A stretch of 64,000 bases of DNA, from assembly GCF_033807715.1 (NCBI RefSeq), contig NC_084599.1, positions 9,694,625 to 9,758,624 on the forward strand, read 5' to 3'. The translations under genes were made by a program, and so were the position numbers. Below, in pieces: positions 35,601-54,589 of the stretch (position 1 is the first letter of the stretch; each line of letters starts with the position of its first letter). This DNA is from Cololabis saira. Taxonomy: Eukaryota > Chordata > Actinopteri > Beloniformes > Belonidae. The notes beneath the pieces are model-generated. The model searched no databases. It had not been told where the DNA came from and saw nothing but the letters and a program-made list of their open reading frames with translations.

Positions 35601-37992
35601 ACAGGCGAAGCATGCACGGAAAAGCAGGAGGGCGAACCACAGCAAACAATCATAAAAATAAAGGCATGCAAGCAGCAGTGTCCCCTTATCTTAAGTCCAG
35701 TCAGTGGCCGCGGGTCTTCTTAGCAGTTTTCCTCCGCTGATGAGAACAAAAGAAGCTCTAAACAGCTCCGTGTTAAGCCTGATTTATGGTTCCGCGTTAA
35801 ATCGACGCAGAGCCTACGCCGTGGGTTCAGCGTCGGTGTAACGCGGAACCATAAATCAGCCTTTATGGTGCGCTGGAGAGGAGCGGAGGCAGGGAGCTGG
35901 GTGGAGGGGGCGGTGATTTAGCGGCCCTTTACGTAACGGCCCGCCACCAAACCACATGCGCCGTTTTTGCATAGTTATGCGGAAAATCCCAGAAAGCACA
36001 CAATACACTGAATGTTAAAAGTTTGTTGTTTTTTGGGTGTAATTGATGTCAAGACACCCAACAAAACACAAAAAATCAAGAAAAATGTGTTTTTCATGTC
36101 ACAATCCCTTTAAAGTTAAGAAAAAAGTCAAGAACAAATTTGAGAACTTTTATTTCAAGAATACCATTTATTCTTAAGTTTTTTCTTAAGAAGAAACTTT
36201 AGAAGAAAGTTGAGAAAATACTTTAGAACTTTTTGGGAGAATGTGACTTCTCTTTTTTCTTCTTAAGACTGAACTTAAGAAAAAAATGACACTTAAGAAG
36301 ATTTTTTTTCTTAAGAATGTTTTGTGAATCCGGCCCCCGGTCTTTACTCAGTCGGGGCGGCGACAGATGAGTTTTCTTCTTCTTGCATCGCAGAGCCAGT
36401 TTTAATGACCTCCAGGAGACGTACACACATCTGTGGCTGGTGCTGGACTACACCTGCGACTTCATTTACTACGCAGACACATTCGTACGATCGAGAACTG
36501 GTGAGATCCTTGTGAATGAATTTCTCTCTGTATGACTTGTGTCTCCGTTTGAGCTTCTTATTTGTGTTTTCTGGTCTACAAACGTTGTCCCTCAGGTTAC
36601 CTGGAGCAGGGCCTGCTGGTGAAAGACTCCAAGAAACTAAGAGAAAAGTACAGAACCACCCCCCAGTTCAAGTATGATATGATTTCAATGATACCAACCG
36701 ATCTGCTGTTTCTGCACTTCGGATATAACAACCCGGAGTTCCGACTGAACCGTCTTTGCAAGATCCAGAGGCTCTTCGAGTTCTTTGAGCGGACTGAGAC
36801 CAGAACCAGCTTCCCCAACATGTTTCGCATCAGTAATCTCGTACTTTACATCCTCATTATCATCCACTGGAATGCTTGTGGGTTCTTCGCGATCTCAAAG
36901 ACCATCGGGTTTGGTTCGGACACTTGGGTGTACCCCAACATCAGCCACCCTGAGCACGGCCGCTTGGCCAGAAAGTACATCTACTCGCTGTACTGGTCCA
37001 CCCTGACGCTCACCACCATCGGAGAGACGCCGCCGCCCGTCAGGGACATCGAATTCGTGTTCGTCATCGCCGATTTTCTCACCGGCGTGTTGATTTTTGC
37101 CAGTATCGTCGGTAACGTGGGCGCCATGATCTCCAACATGAACGCCTCTCGCGCCGAGTTCCAGGCCAAGATCGACTCCATAAAGCAGTACATGCAGTTT
37201 CGAAAGGTCACCAAAGACCTGGAGGCCAGGGTCATCAAGTGGTTCGACTACCTGTGGACGGAGAAGAAAACCTGCGACGAGAAGGAAGTGTTGAAAAACC
37301 TCCCTGACAAGCTCAAGGCTGAAATAGCCATCAATGTCCATTTGGATACGCTGAAAAAAGTGCGAATTTTCCAGGACTGCGAAGCCGGTCTGCTGATTGA
37401 GCTGGTGCTCAAACTGGAGCCACAAGTGTTCAGTCCAGGGGATTACATCTGTAAGAAGGGGGATATCGGCCGGGAGATGTACATCATCAAAGAGGGGAAG
37501 CTGGCGGTGGTGGCGGACGATGGGGTCACCCAGTTTGTGGTTCTCAGTGACGGAGCGTACTTCGGGGAAATCAGTATCCTGGGAATCAAGGGCAGCAAAG
37601 CGGGAAACCGACGAACGGCCAACATCCGGAGTGTGGGTTACTCCGATCTCTTCGCCTTGTCCAAAGACGACTTGATGGAGGCCCTCACCGAGTACCCGGA
37701 CGCCAAGAAGGCCTTGGAGGAGAAGGGCAAAGCCATCCTAATGAAGGACAACCTGATAGACGAAGCGGTGGCCAACGCCGGCGCCGACCCCAAGGACCTG
37801 GAGGAGAAGATCACCAAACTGCAGGGCAACCTGGAGTCCATGCAGGTCAAGTTCGCCCAGCTGATGGCGGAGTTCACGTCCAACCAGACGAGGATGAAGC
37901 AGAGGGTCACCCAGATGGAGGACAAGGTGAAATCCATGAAGCCGGAGGACCTTGCCGAGGTGGTGGCCGACAAAGACAAAAAGGTTCAGTAA
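20062..37992 (+). CDS. cnga3: Cyclic-nucleotide-gated channel alpha-3 (cone), 8 coding exons, 731 aa
   Basis: Coding exons: 20062-20162, 21283-21348, 25989-26162, 26497-26547, 27839-28036, 28144-28245, 36394-36500, 36596-37992. All junctions are GT/AG and the reading frame runs through, giving 731 aa (human CNGA3 is 694). Visible parts: MAK start as in CNGA3; [12 protein letters not shown] block; K/D/E-rich segment 131-197; S1 about 208-231; S2 242-262; S4 with regularly spaced Arg 316-336; S5 347-367; pore with TTIGETPPP (filter residues 407-410); C-linker 447-525; cyclic-nucleotide-binding domain 526-645 with FGEISILG (589-596) and GNRRTA (603-608); C-terminal coiled coil about 664-712. The family forms cGMP-gated, Ca2+-permeable channels in cone outer segments, with CNGB3. 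CNGA3 rather than CNGA1 is preferred from the N-terminus, the WPLATYN...NNTD exon and the LMKDNLIDE and [11 protein letters not shown] tail. Teleosts often keep two cnga3 paralogues; which one this is cannot be told. Confidence 0.95.
20170..21125 (-). mobile_element. hAT-type nonautonomous element, copy 2, at cnga3 splice donor
   Basis: Family with ends CAGTACTSGAGTTG, a G6ATG-rich subterminal block and an internal palindrome. The target duplication is GGTGTGAG (20162-20169) against GGTGTGAC (21126-21133), 7 of 8 matching. The left copy contains the cnga3 exon donor. This copy is inverted relative to the one at 8.8 kb and carries an (ATC)n tract at 20539-20615. Confidence 0.88.
20539..20615. 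repeat. (ATC)n trinucleotide microsatellite
   Basis: About 25 pure units inside hAT copy 2, absent from the other three copies, so it expanded after that copy inserted. Confidence 0.97.
21283..21348 (+). CDS. cnga3: cnga3 coding exon 2
   Basis: 66-nt phase-preserving exon between CTTTCAG and GTAAAC. It encodes [20 protein letters not shown], matching the conserved SFTGQG block of mammalian CNGA3. It lies only 150 bp downstream of the hAT copy inserted at the previous donor. Confidence 0.85.
21615..22256 (+). mobile_element. hAT-type nonautonomous element (CAGAGGTGGGTAGAGTAGCC family)
   Basis: Starts CAGAGGTGGGTAGAGTAGCC and ends near GTAACTCGTTACTCTG. Flanks ATTTTGGG/GTTTTGGG match at 7 of 8 positions. 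The interior is A-rich with ACTCAAGTAAAAGTA runs. Intronic in cnga3. Confidence 0.75.
23211..23809 (+). mobile_element. hAT-type element with transposase N-terminal remnant
   Basis: 599 bp with ends CAGGGCCGCC and GACGGCTCTG and an exact 8-bp target duplication TGATAACA (23203-23210, 23810-23817). It contains a short reading frame resembling the N-terminus of hAT/ZMYM-like transposases. Intronic in cnga3. Confidence 0.85.
23473..23709 (+). pseudogene. hAT transposase N-terminal fragment, 78 aa
   Basis: Starts [20 protein letters not shown] and continues with [12 protein letters not shown], a basic lead plus LxGSF motif common at the N-terminus of hAT transposases with TTF/ZMYM-like fingers. 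The zinc finger and catalytic DDE/RNase H core are absent. Confidence 0.55.
23818..25418. other. cnga3 intron, no feature recognised
   Basis: AT-rich intronic sequence between a hAT element and a truncated hAT copy. Short open frames here show no domain signature. Confidence 0.5.
25419..25810 (+). mobile_element. Truncated copy of the same hAT family as 21615-22256
   Basis: Begins CAGAGCTGGTAGAGTAGCC and follows the first copy closely through AGCACAAGTAGCACAAAAT, then stops without a right end. It lies 180 bp upstream of a cnga3 exon acceptor. Confidence 0.75.
25989..26162 (+). CDS. cnga3: cnga3 coding exon 3
   Basis: 174-nt exon between CTTTAG and GTAAGA, phase 2 at both ends. It encodes the basic cytosolic N-terminal stretch [14 protein letters not shown]...[13 protein letters not shown], aligned with CNGA3 LSRLIFLLRRWAARH...DSFPDRFRG. 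It ends in LRKR before the next exon. Confidence 0.9.
26497..26547 (+). CDS. cnga3: cnga3 coding exon 4 (51-nt microexon)
   Basis: 51-nt exon between TTTGTCAG and GTAAGT. With its flanking split codons it encodes [17 protein letters not shown], clearly like mammalian CNGA3 WPLAKCNTNTSNNTE. This is one of the strongest identifiers of CNGA3 rather than CNGA1. Confidence 0.87.
26699..27566. mobile_element. hAT-type nonautonomous element (CAGGGGTGTCAAAT ends)
   Basis: 868 bp with 14-bp inverted ends CAGGGGTGTCAAAT and an exact 8-bp target duplication ATCTAAAA (26691-26698, 27567-27574). The left end has the GCGGCCCG motif usual in this widespread fish hAT group. It sits in the cnga3 intron before the Lys-rich exon. 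Confidence 0.92.
27839..28036 (+). CDS. cnga3: cnga3 Lys/Asp/Glu-rich exon
   Basis: 198-nt exon between CCCTAG and GTAAGT, encoding residues 131-197, almost only K, D and E with tandem KKDE tetrapeptides. Mammalian CNGA1 and CNGA3 carry a charged segment here just before S1, but the mammalian CNGA3 one is much shorter. The DNA is a purine-rich 12-nt tandem repeat, so length variation is expected. Frame continuity into the PKEIWIMDP exon supports real coding. Confidence 0.85.
28144..28245 (+). CDS. cnga3: cnga3 exon encoding S1
   Basis: 102-nt exon between TTTTCAG and GTATGT. It encodes the conserved pre-S1 IMDP motif and [20 protein letters not shown], the first membrane segment. An 8.1-kb intron full of mobile DNA follows. 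Confidence 0.92.
29206..29582 (-). repeat. 3' LTR of the BEL/Pao element
   Basis: 377 bp. By eye it is identical to the other LTR except that it lacks one 12-bp unit. It starts TGTGCTGCCC and ends AGATCAGTACA on the + strand; LTR orientation follows the minus-strand element. Confidence 0.93.
29636..32350 (-). pseudogene. BEL/Pao pol C-terminal part (RT remnant, RNase H, integrase), 904 codons open
   Basis: Starts inside the reverse transcriptase just before the YVDD box (residues 30-33). It continues through the Peptidase_A17/RNase H region (VFADAS about 210), an H2C2 zinc site (HHHEQ...QCVICRR), an rve integrase core with DVFGPW (about 602), SDRGTNF and GGSWERMI, and a DUF5641 C-terminal domain ([10 protein letters not shown]). 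The intact frame argues for youth. The upstream part of the reverse transcriptase needed for catalysis is missing. Confidence 0.88.
32275..32601 (-). pseudogene. BEL/Pao linker to reverse transcriptase, frame-shifted and deleted
   Basis: This frame carries the region after protease ([20 protein letters not shown], then [18 protein letters not shown]) up to the point where the reverse transcriptase should start. It then abruptly joins the sequence encoding VAIYGLHQ in another frame. The reverse transcriptase fingers and the first palm motifs are absent, so an internal deletion is inferred near 32350-32365. Confidence 0.75.
32552..34927 (-). pseudogene. BEL/Pao gag-protease region, 791 codons open
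   Basis: Begins with Met about 130 bp inside the 5' LTR. Residues about 25-88 are an Ala/Lys/Glu-rich coiled coil; a DUF1759-like gag region starts about residue 240 ([18 protein letters not shown]); a CCHC-like cluster CFRCC...C..C...H is near 515-550; the DUF1758 retropepsin motif AILDEQSN is near 620. The frame closes near 32552 where the downstream pol frame is +1 relative to it, next to a run of six A. BEL/Pao elements normally have one continuous gag-pol frame, so this looks like a disabling indel. Confidence 0.85.
35057..35445 (-). repeat. 5' LTR of the BEL/Pao element
   Basis: 389 bp. It carries a tandem 12-bp duplication (GGGAAGTCACAT twice) absent from the partner LTR. LTRs are identical at integration, so the duplication arose during or after insertion. 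Confidence 0.93.
35777..35861. mobile_element. Hairpin MITE (GGCTGATTTATGGTTCCGCG), intact copy
   Basis: 85 bp, almost a perfect hairpin: GCCTGATTTATGGTTCCGCG at the left and the complement CGCGGAACCATAAATCAGCC at the right, preceded by TTAA and followed by TTTA. Lies between the BEL element and the right end of its host element. Confidence 0.8.
36394..36500 (+). CDS. cnga3: cnga3 exon encoding S1-S2 loop and S2
   Basis: 107-nt exon between TCGCAG and GTGAGA. It encodes [20 protein letters not shown] and on to FVRSRT, aligning with CNGA1/3 ACFDELQSEYL.LWLVLDY....VRARTG. Phase changes from 2 to 1, matching the next acceptor. Confidence 0.92.
36596..37992 (+). CDS. cnga3: cnga3 terminal coding exon (S3 to stop)
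   Basis: 1,397-nt last coding exon after CCCTCAG, from GYLEQGLLV to the TAA stop. It holds S3-S6, the pore (TIGET), the C-linker, the cyclic-nucleotide-binding domain and the leucine-zipper tail. A single large terminal exon is typical of CNGA genes. GC content is clearly higher than in the surrounding introns. Confidence 0.97.
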
Positions 37993-38418
37993 GAAAACAC
38001 TAAAGAGAACTCTGAAAAAGGACATTACTTTTATTTCATGTAAGATGCCCACCTTTCTAACTATTTATACAACATGTTTATTATTACCATAACGTGTCAA
38101 ACTGTGTACAATGTATGCACCAAATATGTCTTGTGTATTGACGACTGACAGCCAATTAAATCTGGACATAAAACAGGTCGCGAATCTGGAGCAGCGGAGA
38201 CTCACGTATGCCATAAGAAATTGGCTTTTTATAACCTTAGAATAACATTTCCTCTTCTTTTTTTCACTCAGTAGCTGGAATATCTGAGACATAATATATA
38301 TATTGGTCTGTAAAGTATAAAGTACATTTCATACACTTTATTTAGTGTATAAAAAAGTACAAAATAACCTGTTTCTGTTACTGTCAGCATACATTAAGAG
38401 TTGTAAATCTTGCATGTG

Positions 38419-38424
38419 AATAAA
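38419..38424 (+). terminator. cnga3: Candidate cnga3 poly(A) signal
   Basis: The first AATAAA hexamer downstream of the stop lies 427 bp into the 3' flank, in AT-rich sequence followed by a TG-rich stretch. This would give a 3' UTR of about 450 nt. Confidence 0.5.
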
Positions 38425-39171
38425 CATTAAAATATTCATATAAAACAGACTGTGTGCGTGTCTGTATGCTGGGTGACGATCGTAACTAATGATTTGCAAA
38501 CCCTTTTAAAACCTTTATTCGATTGAGTACGCTACAAAGACCGGCTATCTAATGTTCAAACCGATAAACTTTTGCTTTTAATAACAAATATTCACTCATT
38601 TTGAAGTTGATGCCTGCAACACATCCCAAAGAAGGTGAAACAGGGCAAGAAAAGACCAGGAACGTTGAGGAAAAGTCCAAAACAACGCTTTTCTGGAACA
38701 ATCCACAGGTGAGACTGGAAAATGGAAACGGGTGATGGTCACAGTTATTCCCCAAAGCCTTGGACTTCATCATCCACAGTCCGTAAAGTCATCAGGTTTA
38801 ACATAATCTTTCTGAACGTAAGTGGTGAGGTAGAAAACCAACGCTGAATGCCTGCGACCTTTGACCTCTTGGGCAGCCAGTCCTAACGTAAAGTAATCAT
38901 ATAAAGACAGTGACTCTACTACATGCTGGGCTTTCCCTGACCTACATTCCTGATGTTTCTGGCCTGCTGACAGCGATGCAGCAGCGGTTTTGGCCTCCCA
39001 GCATGCACCAGTCTGGTCTGAGACCCTTCTCTCTGAGCCTCTGTCGGCATCCTGCCTTCATCCAGCTGTGAGACACTGTACAGTTCAGATGAGCCTTTTC
39101 TTTACCAGAGATGTCCAGAAATGCTCCTGTGGTCAGAAATAATATTTCCATGGTGACAAGTTTAGGATATC

Positions 39172-40245
39172 TCTCCTATTGGATGCGCCGAGATGTCGTC
39201 ACAGCGCGGCATGGTGAAATTAAAAAATGTTCAATTCGGGCAGGGAGGCGTGGGGCAACGGCGAGGCAGGCGCGGCGTGAAGCTCAGCGGCAGAGCGGTC
39301 CGCTCTTGCGCCGCAGTAGCACATACATGTGAATGGGAAAGTCGGCGGGCGCCGCCGCTTTGCGCCCTCTATGTGAAAGGGGCTTAGAGGGCGCAAACAG
39401 TACTCGAGTTGTAAAAAAAAATCAGGGGGGATGGTGGATTTTATCATATGGGGACAGATAATTTGTGATGTTTACAAATAATATAATATATTACAAATAA
39501 TAGCAGTGACCAAAACACCTGCAGAAATACTGCAGGAATGACATAGCAGCAGTTAAATGCAGCCTTCTGTAAGCTTTAAATATCCACTGGGCTTACATCA
39601 AATACATCAAAACACAACAATAAAAAACACTTTTCTGAACTTATCAATATGACTCTGTCCTTCACAGGATAAGTAAAATGGATCACTGCAAAAACTCACA
39701 ATCTTAACAAGAATATTTGTCTTATTTATAGTTAAAATGTCTCATTTTAGTAAAAAAAATCTCATTATAATTAAAACAAGACTCATCACTGGAAAAAACA
39801 ATTTTCACCTGTTTCAAGTAGATTTTCACTTAAAATAAGTAGAAAAATCTGCCAGTGGAACAAGATTTTTTTGCTTGTAATGAGAAGATAAATCTTGTCC
39901 CACTGGCAGATCTACTTATTTCAAGTGAAAATTTACTTGAAACAGGTGAACACGGTCAAATAAGTTATTTTTCTGGTGATGACTCTAAATGTTGAAATAG
40001 CAGTAAAACCACATTCATTGATGAAATGACATAAGGGATGGAAAGGAGGGATGATAGTTTTACAGGGGGGATGATTTTGACCGTTTTTATTTCAGGATGG
40101 ATGCCATCCCCCTCATCCTCCCTCAACTCCAGTACTGGGCGCAAAGCTCGGCGGCGCGCGTTGCGCCGCGCCTGCCTGCCCGAATTGAAAAATTTTTTAT
40201 TTCACTGTGCCACGCTGTGACGACATCTCGGCACATCCAATAGGA
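39172..40245. mobile_element. Inverted-repeat element split by hAT copy 3
   Basis: Long imperfect inverted repeats: CTCCTATTGGATGCGCCGAG...TTCAATTCGGGCAGG on the left and CCTGCCCGAATTGAA...CTCGGCACATCCAATAGGAG on the right. The hAT copy at 39398-40137 interrupts it. Family not assigned. Confidence 0.7.
39398..40137 (-). mobile_element. hAT-type nonautonomous element, copy 3
   Basis: 740 bp of the same family as 8800-9528, in the opposite orientation, with an exact 8-bp target duplication GGCGCAAA (39390-39397, 40138-40145). It is inserted into the middle of another inverted-repeat element (39172-40245). Confidence 0.92.
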
Positions 40246-41740
40246 GAGAAGGTGGTGGAGGGTGAAAAAAAACGTGTGGGTTGTAGATCAGAGACTATCA
40301 AGATGGAGGAAAAAATAATTTTGGCTGAACTGTTTGATGGACAGTTCGCCCAGGGCGCAAAAGTAGCCAGGACCGTCTCCGCTCCTTCCCATCTATACTC
40401 CCGGATTCCCTCCTAGAAATATTATTAGTAGTATCCTCTATACTTATTATGGATTATCTGAAATTAAAACACAAAAAGGAAGAACTGGATGTTGAGGCAT
40501 CAGGCGTACGATGGCGGCCGCTTTCAAAAACCCACTCATCTTCAGTTCATCTACGACATACCGTCCCCCAGGTTAAAGTTGTTCACAGATGCTCCTCTGG
40601 CCGTAATTACACCTGATATTGACCAAATACGGGACTGGTACCAGACAGATCCAGATACACCGCCACAAGCACTATGTCTTGGAGCCCGTTAATTGCTATT
40701 TTTGGAGTTGCACCCCACCCCACTTTGTACATATTATCTATGTTTGATTTATTATGTACGTATTATCCAAAACAGAAAGACCTATCCCCACCTACGTCCA
40801 AACATTGGACGGGCCTGCTCCGGGTTTGGGCTCATCTGCGATGGACTGGTGCAAAGTGGAAAACTGTAATCGACATGGACCTCGCATCCTCTGGGCTAAA
40901 GTGACAAATTTGTATTTGTTAGTGTGTGTTGGGGGGTAACATGCACATCTGTCATTTTTAGAGCAACATATGCCGCCGTCCCTGATTGTTTCAGCAAGAC
41001 GATGCCCCAAGCGACATCCTGCAACAGCGTCCTTTATAGTTTAATGGGTCATATGTCACGCAAGAATGGAAACAAATTCAAATATCAGTTCTTAAATGCT
41101 TATTGAGGTTTGTTAAAAGGAAAAGTGACGTAACACTGGGGTAAACAGGTACCAGGTGGTTGCCCCTGACAATTAGCAGCACCTGACTAGCATAAATACA
41201 GGTCCAAGTCAGCATCAGGAACAATGTATAAATGAAATACTGCCCTCTAGTGGTTGGAGGTAAAACCTTAAATAATGTAAAAATGAACACACTGCATTGC
41301 TGTTGCAGTCCCAACTTCAGTGGAATTGGGATTTGTATTTAATAAGCACTGAAGACTAATTGAGGATGTCACATCCTCCTCATTTTTTTGGTCTATCTTT
41401 AAACCTATTTAAATCCTTGTGAAATATGTAAACGTCTCACATCCAACGTGCCCTGTGTCGGTGGTTGTCAATGATCTGGCTGCAAGCATGATCATGTATC
41501 GTTTATGCATTTACTTATGTCCATTTCAGCCTTTTCCCTTTACGCCAGGGCTGGACATTCCCAGTTTTCGAGGGTGGCTATGCTACATTTGAGATGTTTT
41601 CCAGCTTCAACAGACGATCTTGTCAAGCTGATGATGATTCATTCATTTAAATGAGGAGCTGCCCAGCCGTGCTCTATACGGTGGTTGTTATTGCAGGTCA
41701 TTCTGTTCCACATATTGATTTTACATAGGTTTGACGACCA

Positions 41741-41870
41741 AAAAGAAGAAGAAAACCTTTATTTGTCCACAGTGGGGAAATTGCATTGTTGCAACAGCAA
41801 GGAACAAGAGCAGCGGTAGAGTAAGAAAAATTAGTAAAAAATAAAAACCTTAAAGAATAAACATGTCATC
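41741..41870. repeat. Interspersed repeat fragment
   Basis: ACCTTTATTTGTCCACAGTG GGGAAATTGCATTGT is a common fish repeat 3' segment, followed by an A-rich stretch. Family not assigned. Confidence 0.4.
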
Positions 41871-42766
41871 TAAAAACTCAAATATACTTTTGCATGTGAC
41901 TTTGGACTGGAATTGACATTAGATGCCCTTCCTAACACCCACCCTCCCCATTTATCCAGGACTGAGAGCAGCACTGTGTGGCGGGTCAGTTTCCTGCCCA
42001 GGGACAGTTTAACACTCGGCGTAGCCGGGGCTCAACCCGGAGACCTTCCCATTGGAGTACTCCACAACCAAGTTAGAGCCACCTAGATAGTAAATCAATA
42101 AAAATAATAAAGATAAATATATTCCAGCTCTTCCATGCAGAGTTTTCCAGGGTAGGATATTCATGTTTGTATAGAAAAAAGGCTGAATTACTTTTTTTAT
42201 TCAGAAAATGTAAACGTTTTTTGGCCACTAGAGGGCAGAAAAAAATCAGACATACATTTGCTCATTTATAAATCTATTTGTATAAATCTATAAAGTATTT
42301 GCAGGGAACTGCTGAAAATGGTGAATCCATGTTTGCGTTGGTTCATATATTTCCACCATATGTGAACCCAGAGAGAAGCTGCGACACTGCCGACTTAAAC
42401 AGACTTCAAATAACAACACAGAAAAGAAATGTTTCTAACAAGTGATCATGTCTTCATCTAAACTGGTCACACATTTATAGCCTTTACTCGTTATACCCCA
42501 GAGCCCCCGGTACAGGGAGCATATACCATATAAGAACATGAGCCTGGGACCAGCCAGGGCGTTTACAATCCCAGTATCATTGACCTTCACACCAAACCTG
42601 ATCTTTTGATTGGAAAAGTTGAACCTATTCTGATCAGTATGGTGCTGGTGAAGTTTTGATTCATGTTTAACAGAAATCGGGCCTTACAGCAGTCCAAAAG
42701 AACATTTTTTATCTCTGAGAGTCCCCCTGTACTGTTGAACATTTACTCATTAGGTCTCTACACTTG

Positions 42767-43446
42767 GGGCCTGATTTACTAAAGGTTTGCGTGCGTAAAA
42801 ACGTGTGCAAACTTGACATCACCCGCAAACCAATGTGCAAGCTGATCTACTAACAGCGTGCAAAGACGACTGCGCCTCTCAAATGAGCAAAATAGCACAC
42901 GCTGTTCATTTAGTACTTTTGCCCTGATGAATAATCAATATGGGGCGTACCCGCCAGAAAGCGCTAAATACTGGGAGGGGAAAATGCAAATATCTCCTTT
43001 TACCACACGCAATGAGATTTACCAAGCCTGAAAGTTTTTGCGGGGATTGTGATTGCGTCTGTATTTAATACGTTCGAAAGGAAGGTGCTAATCTGCTAAT
43101 CTCTGTGTATATATAAATATATTGAAGTGTCAGTGTGTTGTTTTTTTTCTTGGTCTACTTATCATTGAATATACGAGGGGGTGCTTTTCACGGCAGGGGT
43201 GCTGAATACGGCACAACAATTTGCCTCTTCCACTAATATCTCTAACACCAACTCGTCAAATTTCATTTTGCGCTCGCAAACCGTAAGACACATAACACGT
43301 CATTTAAATACTGCGGTTTGCACCTGTTATCAATTGCGCACGCAATCTTAGTTGATCACCCGCAAAACACACAACAGCACGTGCAAACTTTTTCAGTGCA
43401 CACGCAATTTAGTACTCTTTATTTAGGATCTTAGTAAATCGGGCCC
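42767..43446. mobile_element. Inverted-repeat MITE (GGGCCTGATTTACTAA ends)
   Basis: Ends GGGCCTGATTTACTAA and TTAGTAAATCGGGCCC, one mismatch. The interior is rich in TTTGCGTGCG/CGCACGCAA-like repeats. It resembles the end type of the element at 28281-36337. Confidence 0.7.
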
Positions 43447-43820
43447 TTGATCTCTACCTTGTTTTTCCTGTCTCGCGTCTTTCACCACTACTTTCCTGGG
43501 TCTTTCATTTGCTTCTAATCCGACGTGCAAAGCAGCTCCGTGACCCACATGACTTTGAATGGGACACGACACTGCAAGAGACAGACAATGCTTACTAAAA
43601 CCAATTAACATTCATTCAAATGAAATTGAATCTGATATTTTAACATGAAAATGCTCCCCAGTGTAGCTTTAAAGGCTTTTTTTTCTTCTTCTCAATAAAT
43701 TTAAATATGATGCAAAGCTTCATAAAGTACAGACCCACTGCAGAGCTAAACGTGGGTTTGTCATGTGTTCCAGGTGAATGTCCAGCAAATACAAGAACAA
43801 AGTTGAAACTTTTTCCCACC

Positions 43821-43826
43821 TTTATT
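43821..43826 (-). terminator. ube3a: Candidate ube3a poly(A) signal
   Basis: TTTATT on the + strand reads AATAAA on the minus strand, about 1.1 kb past the ube3a stop. It would give a 3' UTR ending near 43.80 kb. Other AT-rich candidates exist nearer the stop. Confidence 0.4.
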
Positions 43827-44935
43827 AACCTTGCATAATAGTGGCTTTACAGAGGGTTTCACATTATCTGCACATTCTTTATATACCTGAGTTATTTGGC
43901 CAAATAAAACATTTCACATTATGTTGTTGATGTTTTTTACACTGTATAGGCATTGCACACCTGTTGACTTTACTTACAAGTGTGTGATTAGTACATTTTT
44001 GCAAGCAAACTAAGAGAAGAATCCTTCTTCAGTGAGTACAGTCCAACCCTGCAAGCTACCGAAACCAACACGTCAGCCCGGGACCACGACAAACAGCAAC
44101 TTCATGTCTAATACAAAAAGGCACAGCACAAAAGTTCTAGTCGTAAAATAAATCAACGCTCAGTGTTGAGTTCGCTTTCAGTCAGACAGGACATCATCTT
44201 GTCAGAGGCTTCAACTTAAAATCCTGCAGCCTGCAACCACCGCAGCCAAGTAGCACCATTGTATCCTGCGAGGACCGAACACGGCTACATTCTCAAGACT
44301 GCTGCGACGTTGCGAGTCGAACCGAAGAGATAAACGTAATGCATGTGTGGTGTATGGGTGCGGTTTCACAGTTTCCACAAATCAAGTGTTATTAAAGTCT
44401 GCTGAAAAACAAAACATGCAAAAAGGATAAATGACAGTTTTAAACCATTATGACGTGACGCGACCTACGTGTGCTTTTACCTTTCGAGCCAGGACCGACA
44501 CACACACATTGCGTCAATTTTTAAAATACATGAATAAAATAAAATAAAAAACATAAACACAAGGGCAAATAAGCAATCTACAATAAAAGTATTAAGTTTA
44601 AAGTTTAAAAAGGGTTCTTGTTTCTTCGTAGGCTGAGAAAGAAAAGGTTTAAATGGACAACTTTAAGTGTCCTGAAAACCCTCTGGTTTTATAAAGTAAA
44701 TGAAGGTAAGAATGGGTTAAACCCTTCGAGAGATCTAATGCAAATGAAACGTTACAACCCAAATCAGGTCTTGGCTGGAAAGCCACCAGTGGAGTTACTC
44801 TGCAACAGTTTGGTTAGGCACTAGATTATTGCATTATTTTGTGAAATGGCATCTCCCTACGTATTTCATGATAATACACTTTTGTTGGTTTCCCTTTACT
44901 TCAGATAAAAACAGCAAACACTCTCTGGTGAACCG

Positions 44936-53693
<8,758 letters not shown>

Positions 53694-54585
53694 CTGAAAG
53701 ACGGGGGGAGAAACAGTTGCATGTTCATGGATCAGTCAGTTATCGTTGACTCTTTTTACTCTGATGTCCTCTGATTAAACACGACCCCAAATCATAAAAT
53801 TAGGTACGGCACAGAAAATGCAAACAAAACAGTGGAAAACAACATTTGACAAGATGTTTCAGGATTGTTTGATCAACTATTTTCATCCATTCTGGCATTT
53901 CAGACCTGCAACGAATTGGAAAGTGTTAGAACAGGGGACATTTAGTTTTAGTAAGGAAGTTAAAGGAAAAAGTTGTCGGTCCAAAAAGATGTGTTAAAAA
54001 GCAAATGAAATCATAACTTGCTACAAAAGCCATTGAAAAGTAACGATGAGCAGAGGATCTCCAGTTTTTTTTTTTTAACTAAATGCATGAAAAAAATCAT
54101 TCAGATGTTTTATAACAATGTCTCTGAAGGAAAAAACTAGAAGAGATTTGTATATTTCTGTCTCATCGGTGTCCAATACTGCTAAAGGATTCAAAGGATT
54201 TGGAGGAATTTCAGTGTGAAATGAGCAAATGTCGAAGCGTCAAGACATGAAATCATTCACCAATATCTTAAGGACTTACTATTGAGTCTATTCAGTCCCT
54301 TTTTTCCCCAAGCACACAAACATAATCACACACAGATGAAAACATTAGAAGACATGTAGACGATGTAGACCACCAACCCTCTACCTGTACGTGCTCTACA
54401 TCCAGAGAACCAGCAACATAACAAAATGGTAAAAACTTAACACCCAGCTTTTTTTATCTTCTCGCTGTCATATAAATAAAATCAACATTAAAGACAAAAA
54501 TGACATCAGCCCTGTTATGAGCTACTGCGTATCCAAGTTTGGGTCGTGGGGGCAGCAGCATAAACAGGGAAGGCCTGACCTCCTC
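53694..54585. other. Upstream of recognised ube3a exons
   Basis: Contains the acceptor for exon 53647-53693 at its left edge. No further coding exon with UBE3A similarity could be recognised, so the link to the CpG block at 61 kb is unproven. Confidence 0.4.
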
Positions 54586-54589
54586 TTAA

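Larger units (their letters stand above)
28281..36337. mobile_element. Older terminal-inverted-repeat DNA element hosting the BEL insertion
   Basis: Ends are imperfect inverted repeats: GGGGCCCGATTCACCAA on the left and TTGTGAATCCGGCCCCC on the right, each followed inward by TTCTTAAGA-type repeats. Without the BEL insertion it would be about 1.8 kb. No clear target duplication. It may be ISL2EU- or Harbinger-like, but the family is not established. Confidence 0.55.
38500..41340. repeat. Old DNA-transposon remnants between cnga3 and ube3a
   Basis: Sequence around the element at 39172-40245 is composed of fish-type repeat text such as TTGATGCCTGCAACACATCC, CAGGTACCAGGTGGTTGCCC and GTCCCAACTTCAGTGGAATT. 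No terminal repeats or target duplication could be matched and no coding frame is convincing. Confidence 0.4.

Noticed and set aside
36895..37425. 176-aa antisense frame over cnga3
   Set aside because: Shadow of the strongly biased cnga3 terminal exon; no independent motif.
40207..40904. Possible small genes between cnga3 and ube3a
   Set aside because: Short frames in old transposon sequence with no conserved motif, splice structure or homology I can recognise.
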